Positions 39,641-50,548 of a stretch of DNA of 64,000 nucleotides are shown here, piece by piece. Each line of letters begins with the position of its first letter. Position 1 is the stretch's first letter. The notes under the pieces were generated by a model. The model was not told the DNA's origin, did no database searches, and saw only the letters and a program-made list of their open reading frames with translations. The position numbers were made by a program, and so were the translations under genes. The stretch comes from Yarrowia lipolytica. Its lineage: Eukaryota; Ascomycota; Dipodascomycetes; Dipodascales. The DNA is taken from contig NC_090770.1 of assembly GCF_001761485.1 (NCBI RefSeq), positions 186,001-250,000 on the forward strand, read 5' to 3'.

Positions 39641-40314
39641 TCACTCACAACGGTGGCAAAGCCCGTCCTCGATGACCGCACGGTTGCTCCGTATCTCCGT
39701 AACTCTCTCCGACGAAGGTATCGGATATGTGTAATGCTGCAGTCTCAACGGCGTCAGAGGAATGGAGTTCAGACGGCGAAGGGAAACGGCAACGGCGGCT
39801 TAGTAAGCGGAACCGGATATGGATATGGATATCGGATCTCGGATGCCGGATCTCCTCCGTTTCTTCTTGTCTCCGCCTCCTTCTCCACCCCAATCGGTCT
39901 CCTCCTTTCCCCCAGACAGCAACGTCACCTCTCTCACCTCTTACAACTAGTCCATACGGTTTGAGATTACTATGGTAAAGTTGCCATTTGACTTTGAGAG
40001 AGAGAGCAATAAATCCGGGATTTGCCGCGGAAAGGCCCCCGAGCGTGCGGAGACGGGTCACGTGGACCGCAGAATACCGCCAAAAGTGGCCCTTTTCTCA
40101 AGGGCTTTTTTTCCCTGCCCCAAAAGTCCACTCGCTCGCCCGCCCCATGTTGCCGCTGCGGGCCAATCAGCGGGGTGCAATTTAGGCTTTTGTCCTCCTG
40201 CACGCTGACACAAAGGCCAAACTCTAATCTCCTTAGGTCTCAGTGCATCCACCTCTCACCGCACGTCTATCGTAAGTCTTCTTCCACCTTCATCATTCCG
40301 ATTCTTCCATCATC
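39641..40314 (+). promoter_or_regulatory. Promoter region of the FYVE-finger gene
   Basis: A less AT-rich block upstream of the FYVE gene, with a GGATAT tandem stretch at 39820-39848, a pyrimidine-rich leader before the ATG and a CACGTG box at 40059-40064 (TCACGTGG). Open frames on both strands here have no homology by eye and are probably chance. Confidence 0.4.
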
Positions 40315-42591
40315 ATGACTACTATTGATAGTTATCCCGTTCGGTCGGATATTTACGGTGCTCAGGTGGAGCCGACACAGACGGCGACACAGACAGAGAC
40401 ACAGTCAGAGACCCTGAAAGAGGCGACAACGACACAGACACAGACCCTGAAAGAAGCGACCCAAACAGCGACACAGACACAGACACAGACACAGACAGCG
40501 ACACAAGCAACACAGGCGACACAAACAACACCCACCCCACAAACACAAACATCAACTAACAACATTGACATGGCGACAAACACAGAAACAGGCGCAAGCG
40601 CCCCCGACACAACCGCAACGGCCGCCGCAGCCACCTTCACAACCAACAACACGGTGGGAGAGGCGGGCAACAGGGCCGGAAACGCGGTGACCTCCACCGC
40701 CGCCACCGCCGCCAACTCCGACCACGTGGCGTCCGTGTCGCAACACCTGCGCCAGCGCAACAACTCGTCCAACTCGTCCAACTCGGACAACTCAGAAACG
40801 TCGTCGTCCCAGTCCAACTCCAACTCCAACTCCTCCGACACCGCCGCAACCACTCTCTCGCCCACCACGCTCACCGACGGCAAGGGCGCCGCGGGAACCG
40901 CCACAGCCAAGACCGACATGCATTTCGCCAAACAGGCCATCCGCAAGCTGTCGGCTGACAAGGGCACCCCCACCACCTCGGCCTTCTCGTCCTTCAGCAG
41001 CACAACGTCGCCGACCCAGATGCGGCGCCCCACCGCGTCCCTGAACAACGACGACCCCAAGCCGTTTGCGCGCCGTCCCAGCGACAAGCGCTCGCCCGGC
41101 AAGGTCCAGCTCCAGCAGCACGACAAACACCTGCAGCAGCAGCGTCAGCAGCACGACCCCCGTAATGACACTACCCAGCAGTCGCAGCAGCACCAGCAAT
41201 ATGACAAGGCCCCCTCGAATGGCCCGCCCTCGCTGACGGTGCGAACCGGATTCAGCAACCCCCAGAGTGCCATCCAGACCCCGGCCTCCACCCTGCCTCC
41301 CTCGTTGGCGTCGTCGGTGGAGATTGGCGCCCAGTTCACCTTCACATCGCACAACCGGCTGAACGAGCTCGCCGCCGAAGCTGAGGAAAACGCCGTCGAC
41401 CAGGCGGCCGCCGACCTTGGCGTCCGAAGACACTCGTCTGCATCCAACATCCAGGAGTCGCACATTCGGCGGCAGATTGCTGCCCAGGAGGGTCTGGCCA
41501 AGGCCAACTCGTCCATCGACCTGCTGCTTCCCCCCGTCAACCGCAAGCAGCGGCTGCGACAGTACCAGCCCGCACTGGCCAAGTTTGATTTCGACGAGGC
41601 TCTTGCGCACGAGGCTGAGGTGAATGGAGCTCCCATGGGCAGTGCCGCTGGCGTGCCTGGCGCCGAGGCCACCAACGGAGGCACCCCGACATCTGCTGCA
41701 CCTAATGGCAGTCTCGGAGGAGCCAACGGAGGATCTATGGCCGCGGCTGCCGTCAAGGCTGCCACCGCCATTGCCGGTGCACCTGGTAGCTCGCGTCCCT
41801 ACGATTTCGCCTACGAGGACGAGATTTCGGCGTCGGCTCCTGCCACCTCCCATAAGCTGCACCGAGTGTGTAGCAATGAGTCGTCTATTTCGACCATGGC
41901 TCCCCCCAAGCAGCTGCACACCCCCAAGACGCCCATGTACGTCCCCGCAGTGCTGCGAACACAGAACATGACTCTGTCCACGTCTCCTCTTTCCGATTAC
42001 GGAGAGACCGTGCACGAGATTCTCATGGACGCGCCCGTCACTGGTCCCCCTCGCCGGTCTCACTGGAAGCCCGACGACGCTCGTCCCGGGTGTGCCATCT
42101 GTGATGTGCCGTTTACCTTCTTTGAGCGACGGCATCACTGCCGACGGTGTGGAGACGTCTTCTGTGGACAGCACTCGTCGTACTCGCTGCGGCTGGACCA
42201 GCACTGCAACTTCAACAGCCAGGGTTACCTTTCGCGATCGTGCGACATGTGTGCTCAGGACTTTAACGAGCATGTTATGAGCGTGAGTCGACGGCTGGAG
42301 GAGACTTTGGGCTGGGGCAGCAGTAGCGCTGCCGCGTGGGAGGAGGTTTCCGGTGTAGCTGGCAAGGCTCGAGGAGCTGCCGCCAATGGCGCTGGTGGCG
42401 CTGGTGGCGCCCATCTACGTTCTTTTGACTCGCCGTCTGCTGCCGCGCGCCAGCGTTTCAAGGCCACTGGTCCCATGCGTCAGATGCCTTCTAAGATGGA
42501 GGGTGGCGCGGGGCCTCAGGGCCAGCAGCCGCAGACCCAGGACATTGAGGTTGGGTCTGTGCCTGCCAACTGGAACTGGTCGACGTTTTGA
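40315..42591 (+). CDS. FYVE-type zinc-finger protein, PI3P-binding
   Basis: 758 residues from the ATG at 40315. Residues about 20-75 are a TQT/ATQ low-complexity tract built from ACACAG repeats; most of 80-570 is disordered (Ser/Asn, Gln/His and Ala-rich runs). The C-terminal FYVE finger occupies about residues 582-660: HWKPDD (the WxxD motif), CAIC, FFERRHHCRRCGDVFC (the basic PI3P-binding patch), then CDMC. The sixth zinc ligand appears to be His (FCGQH) instead of Cys, as in several fungal single-FYVE proteins. FYVE domains bind phosphatidylinositol 3-phosphate on endosomes and the vacuole. Pib2 is one possible yeast counterpart, but I cannot settle orthology. The gene is GC-richer than its flanks, with strong codon bias. 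Confidence 0.8.
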   Translation: MTTIDSYPVRSDIYGAQVEPTQTATQTETQSETLKEATTTQTQTLKEATQTATQTQTQTQTATQATQATQTTPTPQTQTSTNNIDMATNTETGASAPDTTATAAAATFTTNNTVGEAGNRAGNAVTSTAATAANSDHVASVSQHLRQRNNSSNSSNSDNSETSSSQSNSNSNSSDTAATTLSPTTLTDGKGAAGTATAKTDMHFAKQAIRKLSADKGTPTTSAFSSFSSTTSPTQMRRPTASLNNDDPKPFARRPSDKRSPGKVQLQQHDKHLQQQRQQHDPRNDTTQQSQQHQQYDKAPSNGPPSLTVRTGFSNPQSAIQTPASTLPPSLASSVEIGAQFTFTSHNRLNELAAEAEENAVDQAAADLGVRRHSSASNIQESHIRRQIAAQEGLAKANSSIDLLLPPVNRKQRLRQYQPALAKFDFDEALAHEAEVNGAPMGSAAGVPGAEATNGGTPTSAAPNGSLGGANGGSMAAAAVKAATAIAGAPGSSRPYDFAYEDEISASAPATSHKLHRVCSNESSISTMAPPKQLHTPKTPMYVPAVLRTQNMTLSTSPLSDYGETVHEILMDAPVTGPPRRSHWKPDDARPGCAICDVPFTFFERRHHCRRCGDVFCGQHSSYSLRLDQHCNFNSQGYLSRSCDMCAQDFNEHVMSVSRRLEETLGWGSSSAAAWEEVSGVAGKARGAAANGAGGAGGAHLRSFDSPSAAARQRFKATGPMRQMPSKMEGGAGPQGQQPQTQDIEVGSVPANWNWSTF

Positions 42592-43859
42592 CGTTGTTTA
42601 CGACGCACGGGACCGGTCCACACAATAACACAAGCATATGCATTAATTTATAGGTAAGAGAGAGAGATATTTTGATTCTTTGGGTGTATAATGTTTGCTT
42701 TTGGGTCCGATTATGTTAGGGTGAGGAATACAGTGGGCTTTAGAGGTTGTGATCTCCTTTTTGGAACGATAGCTATTCTGGGATGTGGCGATAGCGGCGA
42801 GACATCGTTTCAGGTGGCGATAGAGATGAGCAGTGCGGCGGACGTACAGGGTTGTATAGAAGATGGTGGGCATTCTGTACCCCGCTGTAGATACACAGTG
42901 CTACAGATGTACAAGTACAGTATGTACTCCAGTGTTTCCTACCGTGATTGTGGTCCGTGATTGTGGTAGTGGTATGGAGTGGGGATGGAGAATGGATATC
43001 GAGAGATGAGATGGCTATTGAGATGAGAATACGGCTATGGAGATTTGTCGAGTCTGAGACCGTCTACTCGTATTCGTCTAGGGTATCTTTTACGGACTTA
43101 CTGTGATGGTATAGTAGGGACAGGTAGATATACGAGTACAATACGAGTACAATACACATCACACCCACCATCGATCTTACAATAACGGTACAATCCTCGT
43201 TCGACGACAGATTGTGTGGAGCTGAGCGAGTTGGACACATGGCGAGCAGGGTATTGAACAAGCAGACATGTACATGCGATAGTACGCTCATGATATATGC
43301 AGAGACCATTCCACAAGCGGATGTATCTAGAACTGACACCTTCAGAGTTATGTCACGATCCGGTGGCTATAGCTATAGTATGTATTGTTACTAGTACGTA
43401 GAACACACGTACATTCCGTACTACAAGTACATACAGTAGTCTGATTTCACAGCTACAGTAATGTCAGTAACCCCTAAACTAGTGTTTCAACAAGGCATCT
43501 GAGAATGGGACCATCCGGAGCCGCCCTGGTTGTGTCGTTGCTGGTGCCGTTCATTCATAGCACTCTTGTATAGTCTACAGGGGTGTTTCATTCCAGTGAT
43601 CGTTTGGGCGGATAACGTGACGGACGGATAACGGACGGATAACGCGACGGATACGCAGCTCATCAACACTCTTCAACACTCTTTAACGCCTCCAACGCCT
43701 CCAACGCCTCCAATTCAGTCGTTATCCCCGCTAGGCTAATTCAGACCGGTCGACTGCCGTTGAAAGACGTTTGTTGGCGGCTGCAGCTAGCCGACAAACT
43801 CTGTATCTAGGTTGGATGCATTTCTGAGATGTTTGAAACTCTGGGCCGGATTTAAAAGA
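42592..43859. other. Intergenic region downstream of the FYVE gene
   Basis: No gene. It contains ACAAGTACAGTATGTAC words (about 42909 and 43425) and short repeats of GACGGATAACG and CGCCTCCAA at 43610-43717. Confidence 0.45.
43610..43717. repeat. Two short tandem arrays (GACGGATAACG; CGCCTCCAA)
   Basis: Three or four copies of an 11-15 bp GGATAACG-containing unit, a short spacer with CAACACTCTT doubled, then three copies of the 9-bp CGCCTCCAA. Confidence 0.75.
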
Positions 43860-44290
43860 TGATTTGCGGCTCGTGCTCCTTTGGGGCAGTTTGCCGAGCG
43901 TGCCTAACAGGCCTCGCCGGCTCCCGCGCAGCCCACACGCATACGTACTGGCTTCCGGCTGTCTTTGAGGTGCATTTTAGGTGCTGGTTAGAAGGGCCCA
44001 AACTCCGCTTCTCCCTGGGCCCAGATTAGCGGGAAAAACTCGGGAGCTGCGAGTCTACCAAACCCGGGGAATTCGCTGGGCGGCCGAAGCTGCGGCGGGC
44101 GCCCGGGAGCGTCTTCTTCGGCGTCAGGACGGCAACCTGCGGTCTAAACTCGACTACAACGAACGTTGCTACAAACGTTGCACGGCACTATACTATCGGC
44201 GAGCCAGGGACACCAAAAACCAGTCTGGACATATAGGAACCACGCTGTTTCGGAGCATAAAGAGGCAGGCAGGAAAATGACAACGCACCC
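43860..44290. other. GC-rich island in AT-rich intergenic DNA
   Basis: About 430 bases distinctly GC-richer than either flank, peaking at 44030-44130. A 99-codon plus-strand frame (43981-44280) without an ATG start covers part of it, and a minus-strand frame follows CTAACCAG, an acceptor-like word, at about 43983-43990. No protein family is recognised. It could be an exon of an undetected gene or foreign DNA. Confidence 0.35.
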
Positions 44291-45749
44291 CGAGCGCTAT
44301 CTGAACTTTTTGGGCCATTACGTTTGGCAAAAGAAAGCGCGATGACTATTCCTGCATCGTGATTGGTGGACCCTAACAGTAGCATCAATTAATGCACAAT
44401 CCGCTTGACCAGCTGCAGTTGTCTGCTACGTCTGTATACTGTCGGCACAGATTCGGGCCGGGTTGGTGACTGAGTAGGCGGTTGCTGGGTGGTACAGTAC
44501 TTGTACAGTATGTAGTTGTAGGAGTAGGAGTAGGAATACAGATTTGTACATAGTTGTGATCGGATCAATACGGAATTACTCGTACAAGTATCAACGAGAA
44601 ACTGGAACTATTACTCTTGTAGTAGTTGCATCCTGGATCTGAGTATGTATGTACGGTTATAGACACTGTCGGTCGTCTACACTCGTCTACATTACAATAC
44701 GACTTGCTCTTGTACAAGTACATTCTGTAAGGGCTTATGGCATTCCTTCCATCTGGCTGCCACCCTTTACATTCTGTATCCACAAGATCGACTGCAGATC
44801 GACTCCACCATAATCCAGAGCCCAAAAGAGTTCTCACCACTTGCCAAGGATAGGAATGACGGTAGCAAGAAATGGAGAGGAGATATGAAGATATGGAGTT
44901 GGGAAGGGAGCATTAAATGTAGCCATGAGCGAGTGGCTGTATTTGTGAGCCTTTGTGATCAAAACCGGTCAGAGTAGAGCTTTTCTGGATCAGCAAGTAA
45001 GGCAGCTGGAGTAGTCTGACACTCTCATACATTTCCTGGTGGACAGCAGAGGCACACTAAGCTACCTGCTTACCACTCTGCTGTTGGTTACACTACCTCG
45101 TTTGCTCATTTATTGAATATACGATCCATTTCTTTCCTTACGGATTATGATCACCTCTCCATTGAGACACTGGTTTGAGTTCAACTAGACTCTTAACAAA
45201 TTAATCCCCAAAAAAACTATTTATTCCCCACGAACTCCATAAATACGTAACCAAAAACAGTAGTTAAGGCCCAAATCTGCTATATTCAACCAGGTCTACC
45301 AGGTCGTCTATTCTTCATTTCTCTGGAGTATCGGGAACACTGAAAATGAACCCCCAGTCCAACTTTCATTTTAACTAATTGTTAACTAACTCACAGGGTT
45401 GATTTGATGTCGTCTGAATGTATCATGAAATGACACCATAAAAACTGATTGAACGAGATTCATCACCAATATTCTCGTTCTCCAAAACAAAATATCGACT
45501 CAAACAACTCCATATACAAAAAAGCCCACGTGGGGCTTGAGCACACAGTCTGGAGATCTCTAATCTCGATCCCGGGGTTAACAAAAAGAGAATACAACAT
45601 AAAAATAAAATAAAATAAAATAAAAAAATGTAAAAAAATGATATAGAACATTTATATACTCATCCCGACCATGAATGACACCCAAAAGAACCCGCAGTAG
45701 CTTCACAAGTCACACACACCACCTCAAAAAAATTTAAAAATGATAAAAA
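44291..45749. other. Intergenic region, 3' flank of tRNA-Gly
   Basis: Contains many TGTACAAGTAC words. An A/TA-rich tract lies at 45598-45645. A perfect-stem hairpin around GCCCACGTGGGGC at 45530-45543, with a T-run on the minus strand just after it, could end a small transcript. No gene is called. Confidence 0.4.
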
Positions 45750-45834
45750 TGAGCGGTAGGGAAATTGAACCCCTGGCACACCTGCCTAACAAACTCAATG
45801 GAAGGCAGATATGTTACCACTACACCAACCGCCC
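45750..45834 (-). tRNA. tRNA-Gly (anticodon TCC) with 12-nt intron
   Basis: On the minus strand GGGCGGT pairs with ACCGCTC (one G-T), discriminator A; the D-arm is TGGTGTAGTGGTAACAT, the anticodon stem TCTGC/GCAGG contains CTTCCA with anticodon TCC, and the T-arm is AGGGG-TTCAATT-TCCCT. Without the intron TTGAGTTTGTTA the tRNA is 73 nt and follows yeast tRNA-Gly(UCC). The intron sits one base 3' of the anticodon, as in all nuclear introns of this class. T-rich termination follows below 45750. Reading the stem one base over would give CCA (Trp), but the body and acceptor are those of tRNA-Gly. Confidence 0.9.
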
Positions 45835-47514
45835 CGAAATTTTCTTGTAAAAATGAAAAAAAAAAGATAGCAATTCTGTTTTATGCTGACTAAGCCTAAT
45901 CATCAGAAAAGTCTTGACTTACAAAAAGTTGACTTGAGGAGATGTGATGAAGACAGAAGATGATTTGGTGTATTGAGTGACAAGCCGTAAGTGTTTTGGA
46001 CGAGTTTCTGGGCCAGTTGGTCAGGTATTTATCACGCAACTGAATGTTTTTTTGTTTCTGGGGCCTACAATAATTATTGATGAGCGGATTAGAATAAAAA
46101 ATGGTAATAGGACCTGAATATTGAAGTGGGAGGTGATGACTGTCCAGAGACGGTACGGCCGCCCGGTTTGTACTTGAGTCTAAACCTCATTTTTGTACAA
46201 ATGTTCCTACAAGTAGTCTACATCACATTCTGATTCTACACCTGCTCCTAGTCTGAAGTAGTTGGAGGCAAGTAACCTGATTTATTTGGTGTATTCGAAG
46301 CAAGGAAACAAAATTATTGGCGAATTATTCATATTCACAGCCAAACACCTTTGTAGACATTCATTGGCTTGTTAGAAGGAGCTACAGTAGGTAGAGTATG
46401 TACCTACAACACAAGGAAGAAATGATCTGTATCTAATGCAAAGTCTGTATATGATAAAGGTATGTAGCATTGTAGACACACTTCCAGTATCACATTGGTT
46501 CATTCATACATTACCAAGTCTTATCTTCTTCACAAGCCGTATTGTTATGATATTGTGGAGCCTACGAGCTACGAGAGGAGATTCAATCCCCATGAAAACA
46601 TCCTAAAGTCAGGCAAAAGGTAGCACGTTTGGATAAAAAGGAATCAGTTACACTAAAAAACAACTTCCTGTCTCACCTGTATTTATTCTCGCGCTTCGGA
46701 CGTCTCGTTATGCCCGACAGAGATCCACTGAAACTCCATCATGAGGATTCTCGGAATCACCGTATTATCCACTGAAGGATTCTCGAGCTAATATCTGCAA
46801 CACTAGCATTAATTCGCTACCCCGCAGCTACTCATGGACCAATCATTCTCTTTTATTTGGCTGGACGACTTCTTGCGGGCTAAAGTAGCGTGCAAAAAGC
46901 TGCTAATGACATAAGCATGGGCTACTAAAGAAACGAGTGAGCGAGTAGACAGGCTAAAGGAGTGAAAGAATGTCATTCAAGTCTTGGCTATTATTACGAA
47001 GAGAAGGACGTTTTATACGAAATGTTATAACGGTGACAGTCATGACAAGGGAATGCAAACAAGAGTGGCCAACTCGACTTGGAAAGATGCGAAAGAAAGA
47101 GAGAGAAAAGATTGCCTAATTGAATTATACGTCATCTTCGAACTACCCCGGAAGTATGACTACTAGTCTCACGCAGCTTTGATCTAACATCTGTTGTGGG
47201 AGGGAAGCTGGGTTACAAGTATGACCATCATTTGATAAAGGCATTCATTTGATAAGGAAAAAACAAGATAGACACGAGGAGTTCACCAATGTATTCTATA
47301 GCTCTTCAGGATGACAGTTATACACTCTTTTCTGTCTCAAAATCACCACTGATCTCCAAAAGTAGCAGGGCCCAGCCATGCATACCCCAACAATTGGAGC
47401 GCACTAAAACAATGCAAACCCGGCTAAAAAATGGGGTAACGGTAAAGTCGATCGATATATAATGTTGCAACCAACACCTGGGTTTACAGCAATTATTCAT
47501 TTACTACTTTAACA
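45835..47514. other. Intergenic region before the sugar transporter
   Basis: AT-rich and without credible genes. The TATA box of the transporter (47456-47462) lies at its right end. Confidence 0.45.
47456..47462 (+). promoter_or_regulatory. TATA box of the sugar transporter gene
   Basis: TATATAA 53 bases upstream of the ATG at 47515, with a C/A-rich leader ending AACAATG. Confidence 0.5.
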
Positions 47515-49116
47515 ATGTTCTGGAAGAACATGAAAAATGAGCCGCGCCAGGTTCTTAACTCGACACTATGGCTTTCCGTCATTGTCTTTGGTCTTCTGGG
47601 CTCTGCCCGAGGTTTGGACGAAGGCATGATTGCTGGAACAACTTCACAGGCCTCCTTCGAGCGTCAATTCAATCTCAAAGACCCCACAAAGACCACCAAC
47701 CAACAGGCCAACGAGCTGTCCAACATCACAGCCATGGTGCAGATTGGGTCTGTTGGAGGGGCTCTGATAGCCATGTTTGTGCAGGATCGAATTGGACGAA
47801 TCAGATGTCTGCAAGAGATGATCATTCTGTGGACGGTGGGGGTCATTATAGAGGTGACTTCCTACTCTCAAGGACAACTATTGGCAGGACGATTCGTGGC
47901 GGGACTTGGAATCGGCCAGTCGGTGGTGGTTGGGCCCACCTATCTGGCTGAAGTGGCCCCCAAAAACGTCCGAGGACTGTGCACTTGCATCTTTTCAGGC
48001 TCAGTCTATCTCGGCGTCATGTTGGAGTACTTTGCCAACTACTCCACCACTTTGCACATGTCTCCAAACAGCCGAATCCAGTGGGTGCTGCCGACTGCTG
48101 TGCAGTTCATTTTTGCAGGTCTTTTGTTCATTGGTTCGTTTTTCATCAACGAGTCTCCACGGTGGCTGATGAAGATTGGTAAGGACGAACTGGCAGTGGA
48201 GACACTATCCAAGATCAGACACCTGCCGGTGGACGATCTCTACGTCCAGGGAGAAATTGTAGACGTGAGAGAACAGATTGAGCGAGAGAAGCAGGCGCTC
48301 AGTGGAACCAGCATATTGTCTCTTCTCAAGGAACTCGTTTCCACCAAGGCCAATCGATATCGCCTGTTTTTGGGAATCATGGTACAGCTCCTGGGACAGT
48401 GGTCAGGGGCCAATGCTGTGACTGTCTACTCTCCAAAGTTCTTCTCCATGCTCGGAATCCCCTCGAAAACGGACCAGATGATGTACACAGCGGTTCTGGG
48501 TGTCATCAAGTTCACCTCGGCCATCTGCTGTGCCTTGTTCCTAATTGACACCATTGGACGCCGAAGAAGTTTGTACACGGGCATCTGTCTGCAATTTGTC
48601 TCCATGTTGTACCTTGGCATCTATCTCGCCATTGTGCCTGCAACAGTTGGAGTAGATCGATCACCGTCCCAGAAGAAGGCTGGAGGAGCCGCCATTGCTG
48701 CCATCTACCTGTCTGGCTGCGGGTGGGCTCTGGGATGGAATTCGATCCAGTATCTGATCAACGCAGAGATCTACACCGTTCGTCACAGATCTCTGGCGTC
48801 GGGAATCATCATGGTATTCCACTTTGCCAACCAGTACGGCAACTCCAAGGCGCTTCCGTTCATGCGGTCTGGTATCACCGACCATGGCAGCATGTTCTTT
48901 TTTGCGGGAGTGTTGCTTCTTGGACTGGCCTGGTCGTGGTTCTTTCTGCCCGAGGTGTCTGGACGGTCTTTGGAGAGCATTGATGAGATGTTTTCGCTGC
49001 CCTGGTACCAGATTGGAAGACGGGGACACAAGCTGGTTCCTGAAACGGGCACGGTGATTCAGATCCAGGAGGAGGAGGAGAAGAAAGGAGGTGTTATTCA
49101 TGTGGAGAATTGTTAA
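47515..49116 (+). CDS. MFS monosaccharide transporter (sugar porter family)
   Basis: 533 residues with twelve predicted membrane segments. Family marks are visible in order: GLLGSARGLDEGMIAGTTSQ in TM1, DRIGRIRCL in loop 2-3 (the D-R-x-G-R motif), AGRFVAGLGIGQSVVVGPTYLAEVAPKNVRG in TM4-5, the NESPRWLMKIGK motif after TM6, a central loop of about 60 residues, QLLGQWSGANAVTVYSPKFF in TM7, LIDTIGRRRSL in loop 8-9, and LPEVSGRSLESIDEMF at the end. These motifs define proton-coupled or facilitative hexose/polyol/quinate porters of the plasma membrane. The substrate is not readable from sequence; the GLDEG motif is seen in fungal hexose and quinate porters. The C-terminal tail is short, unlike glucose sensors. 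Confidence 0.93.
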   Translation: MFWKNMKNEPRQVLNSTLWLSVIVFGLLGSARGLDEGMIAGTTSQASFERQFNLKDPTKTTNQQANELSNITAMVQIGSVGGALIAMFVQDRIGRIRCLQEMIILWTVGVIIEVTSYSQGQLLAGRFVAGLGIGQSVVVGPTYLAEVAPKNVRGLCTCIFSGSVYLGVMLEYFANYSTTLHMSPNSRIQWVLPTAVQFIFAGLLFIGSFFINESPRWLMKIGKDELAVETLSKIRHLPVDDLYVQGEIVDVREQIEREKQALSGTSILSLLKELVSTKANRYRLFLGIMVQLLGQWSGANAVTVYSPKFFSMLGIPSKTDQMMYTAVLGVIKFTSAICCALFLIDTIGRRRSLYTGICLQFVSMLYLGIYLAIVPATVGVDRSPSQKKAGGAAIAAIYLSGCGWALGWNSIQYLINAEIYTVRHRSLASGIIMVFHFANQYGNSKALPFMRSGITDHGSMFFFAGVLLLGLAWSWFFLPEVSGRSLESIDEMFSLPWYQIGRRGHKLVPETGTVIQIQEEEEKKGGVIHVENC

Positions 49117-50548
49117 CCCGGTGACAATTGAGTGTGAGTTGCACACTTGTCCAGCGGTCCAGTTAACAGCCAGGAAGAATTGCACAGGGAGTATTGCAGA
49201 GGGACAAAAACATTGGCGCATATCAGCCAGGGGAATTTGTATGTAAACAGTTTATTGGAGTTTTGTATCGTCGAAAAGTTGATCCAGTCACGTTATTCTG
49301 ATGTTGGAACCATTTAGACCAGAAAAACTACTATTACATAGAGGAGATCTGAGGTCAGAATCTCATTATTCACCCTACCCGTGGTACAGTTCAAACAGCT
49401 CCTTGACATTATTGTGCACACATCGCAACTAGTTACTACAAGACCATTGCTTTCATTCAGGTGGTTCTCTCTGATGTATGGGATCAGACAACCGTCATTT
49501 TGCGGAGTGGTAGATTGTTGTTATAACTACTTCCGTCCTGCTTCTGCAAACGGGGTCTGCTGTTTGGGCGAGTTCCATCAGGGTTGATCGAAACAGCAAT
49601 ATCATTATCGATACTCTACCAGAATCCCATTGATCAACTTCATAACACTGATAATCACCAGAAATAATATCGTATCAAACCACCAACCTCACCAACTGCT
49701 CATCGGTCGCGATTCCGATTGTCACTTAACTCGTAACATTCGTGAAAGCTTCCTAAGTTCCGCCTCCAAAGCGCCAAACTGACCATATGGCGACCATCTG
49801 GCCGTTGTTTTCCACTCCGAATCTCCATGTCACTCTCAGCACGACAAAAAGACATCCCTTACAATGAATTGAACAAAAAACAATGTCCACCACTTTTCTG
49901 CGGCCCAGCAGGATCGAACTGACAATCTCTTAAAAGGCCTTTTTTACTTCTTATCGGTATCCTTATCGGAACTCTAAGTTGATGATAACCTTTGCTGGAG
50001 AACAAAGACCATTAAACAAGATACCATCTCTCAAGAGCAAGATACCAAATCTCAAACACAAGATACAAAAAACCCCCATTTTTGCGGTTGATATCCAAAG
50101 CAAAAATACCGACTACACTCAACTCGCTTCACGTGACCTGAAAAGTACAGCCCCGTAAAACGGACCCGTTACGAAAATAAAGTTTAGTCTATATCAACCT
50201 CCAAAAGTCAGTCGAGACGCAACTCACTCTTGTCGACTCCATTGACCCAGCACAAGAACGGCGGAAAAAGATCACCACCAAAAGTGGCTGTCACGTGACA
50301 TTATCCTGCGCCAACAACTCCACACAACAATCTCCGATATTCTCCAATATGCACGCTTTGCTCACCTGCTATGTCATGCACTACTCTGTACATAATCCAT
50401 CTCTATGTACGGGGAGATGAGGCACAGTCCCAAATGGGTTGTCCGAAATTGTTTTGGGAAATCGTTTTTCGAAGGAGTTTTCCTAAAAAAGGACGCGATA
50501 AATGCTTCGTGACCACGTTTCTGTCTTCATCTCCCTTCTACCTCCACA
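49117..50548. other. Intergenic region between transporter and Rec8-like gene
   Basis: Two TCACGTGA-type boxes (about 50132 and 50291) and one ACGCGA at about 50493, 55 bases before the Rec8-like ATG. A tRNA relic lies at 49899-49938. No other gene is seen. Confidence 0.45.
49899..49938 (-). pseudogene. 3' half of a tRNA (relic)
   Basis: On the minus strand CTTTTAAGAGATTGTCAGTTCGATCCTG, with an anticodon-like CTTTTAA and a T-arm, followed by GGGCCGCA as the acceptor half. There is no matching 5' acceptor or D-arm upstream and no T-run after the 3' end, so it is not a working gene. It most resembles a Lys(TTT)-like tRNA. Confidence 0.35.

Noticed and set aside
39645-40061. 138-codon minus-strand frame upstream of the FYVE gene
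   Set aside because: Low-complexity Arg-rich sequence antisense to repeats in a promoter region; no homology.
43981-44280. 99-codon plus-strand frame in the GC-rich island
   Set aside because: No ATG at the start and no known motif; kept only as part of the GC-island observation.
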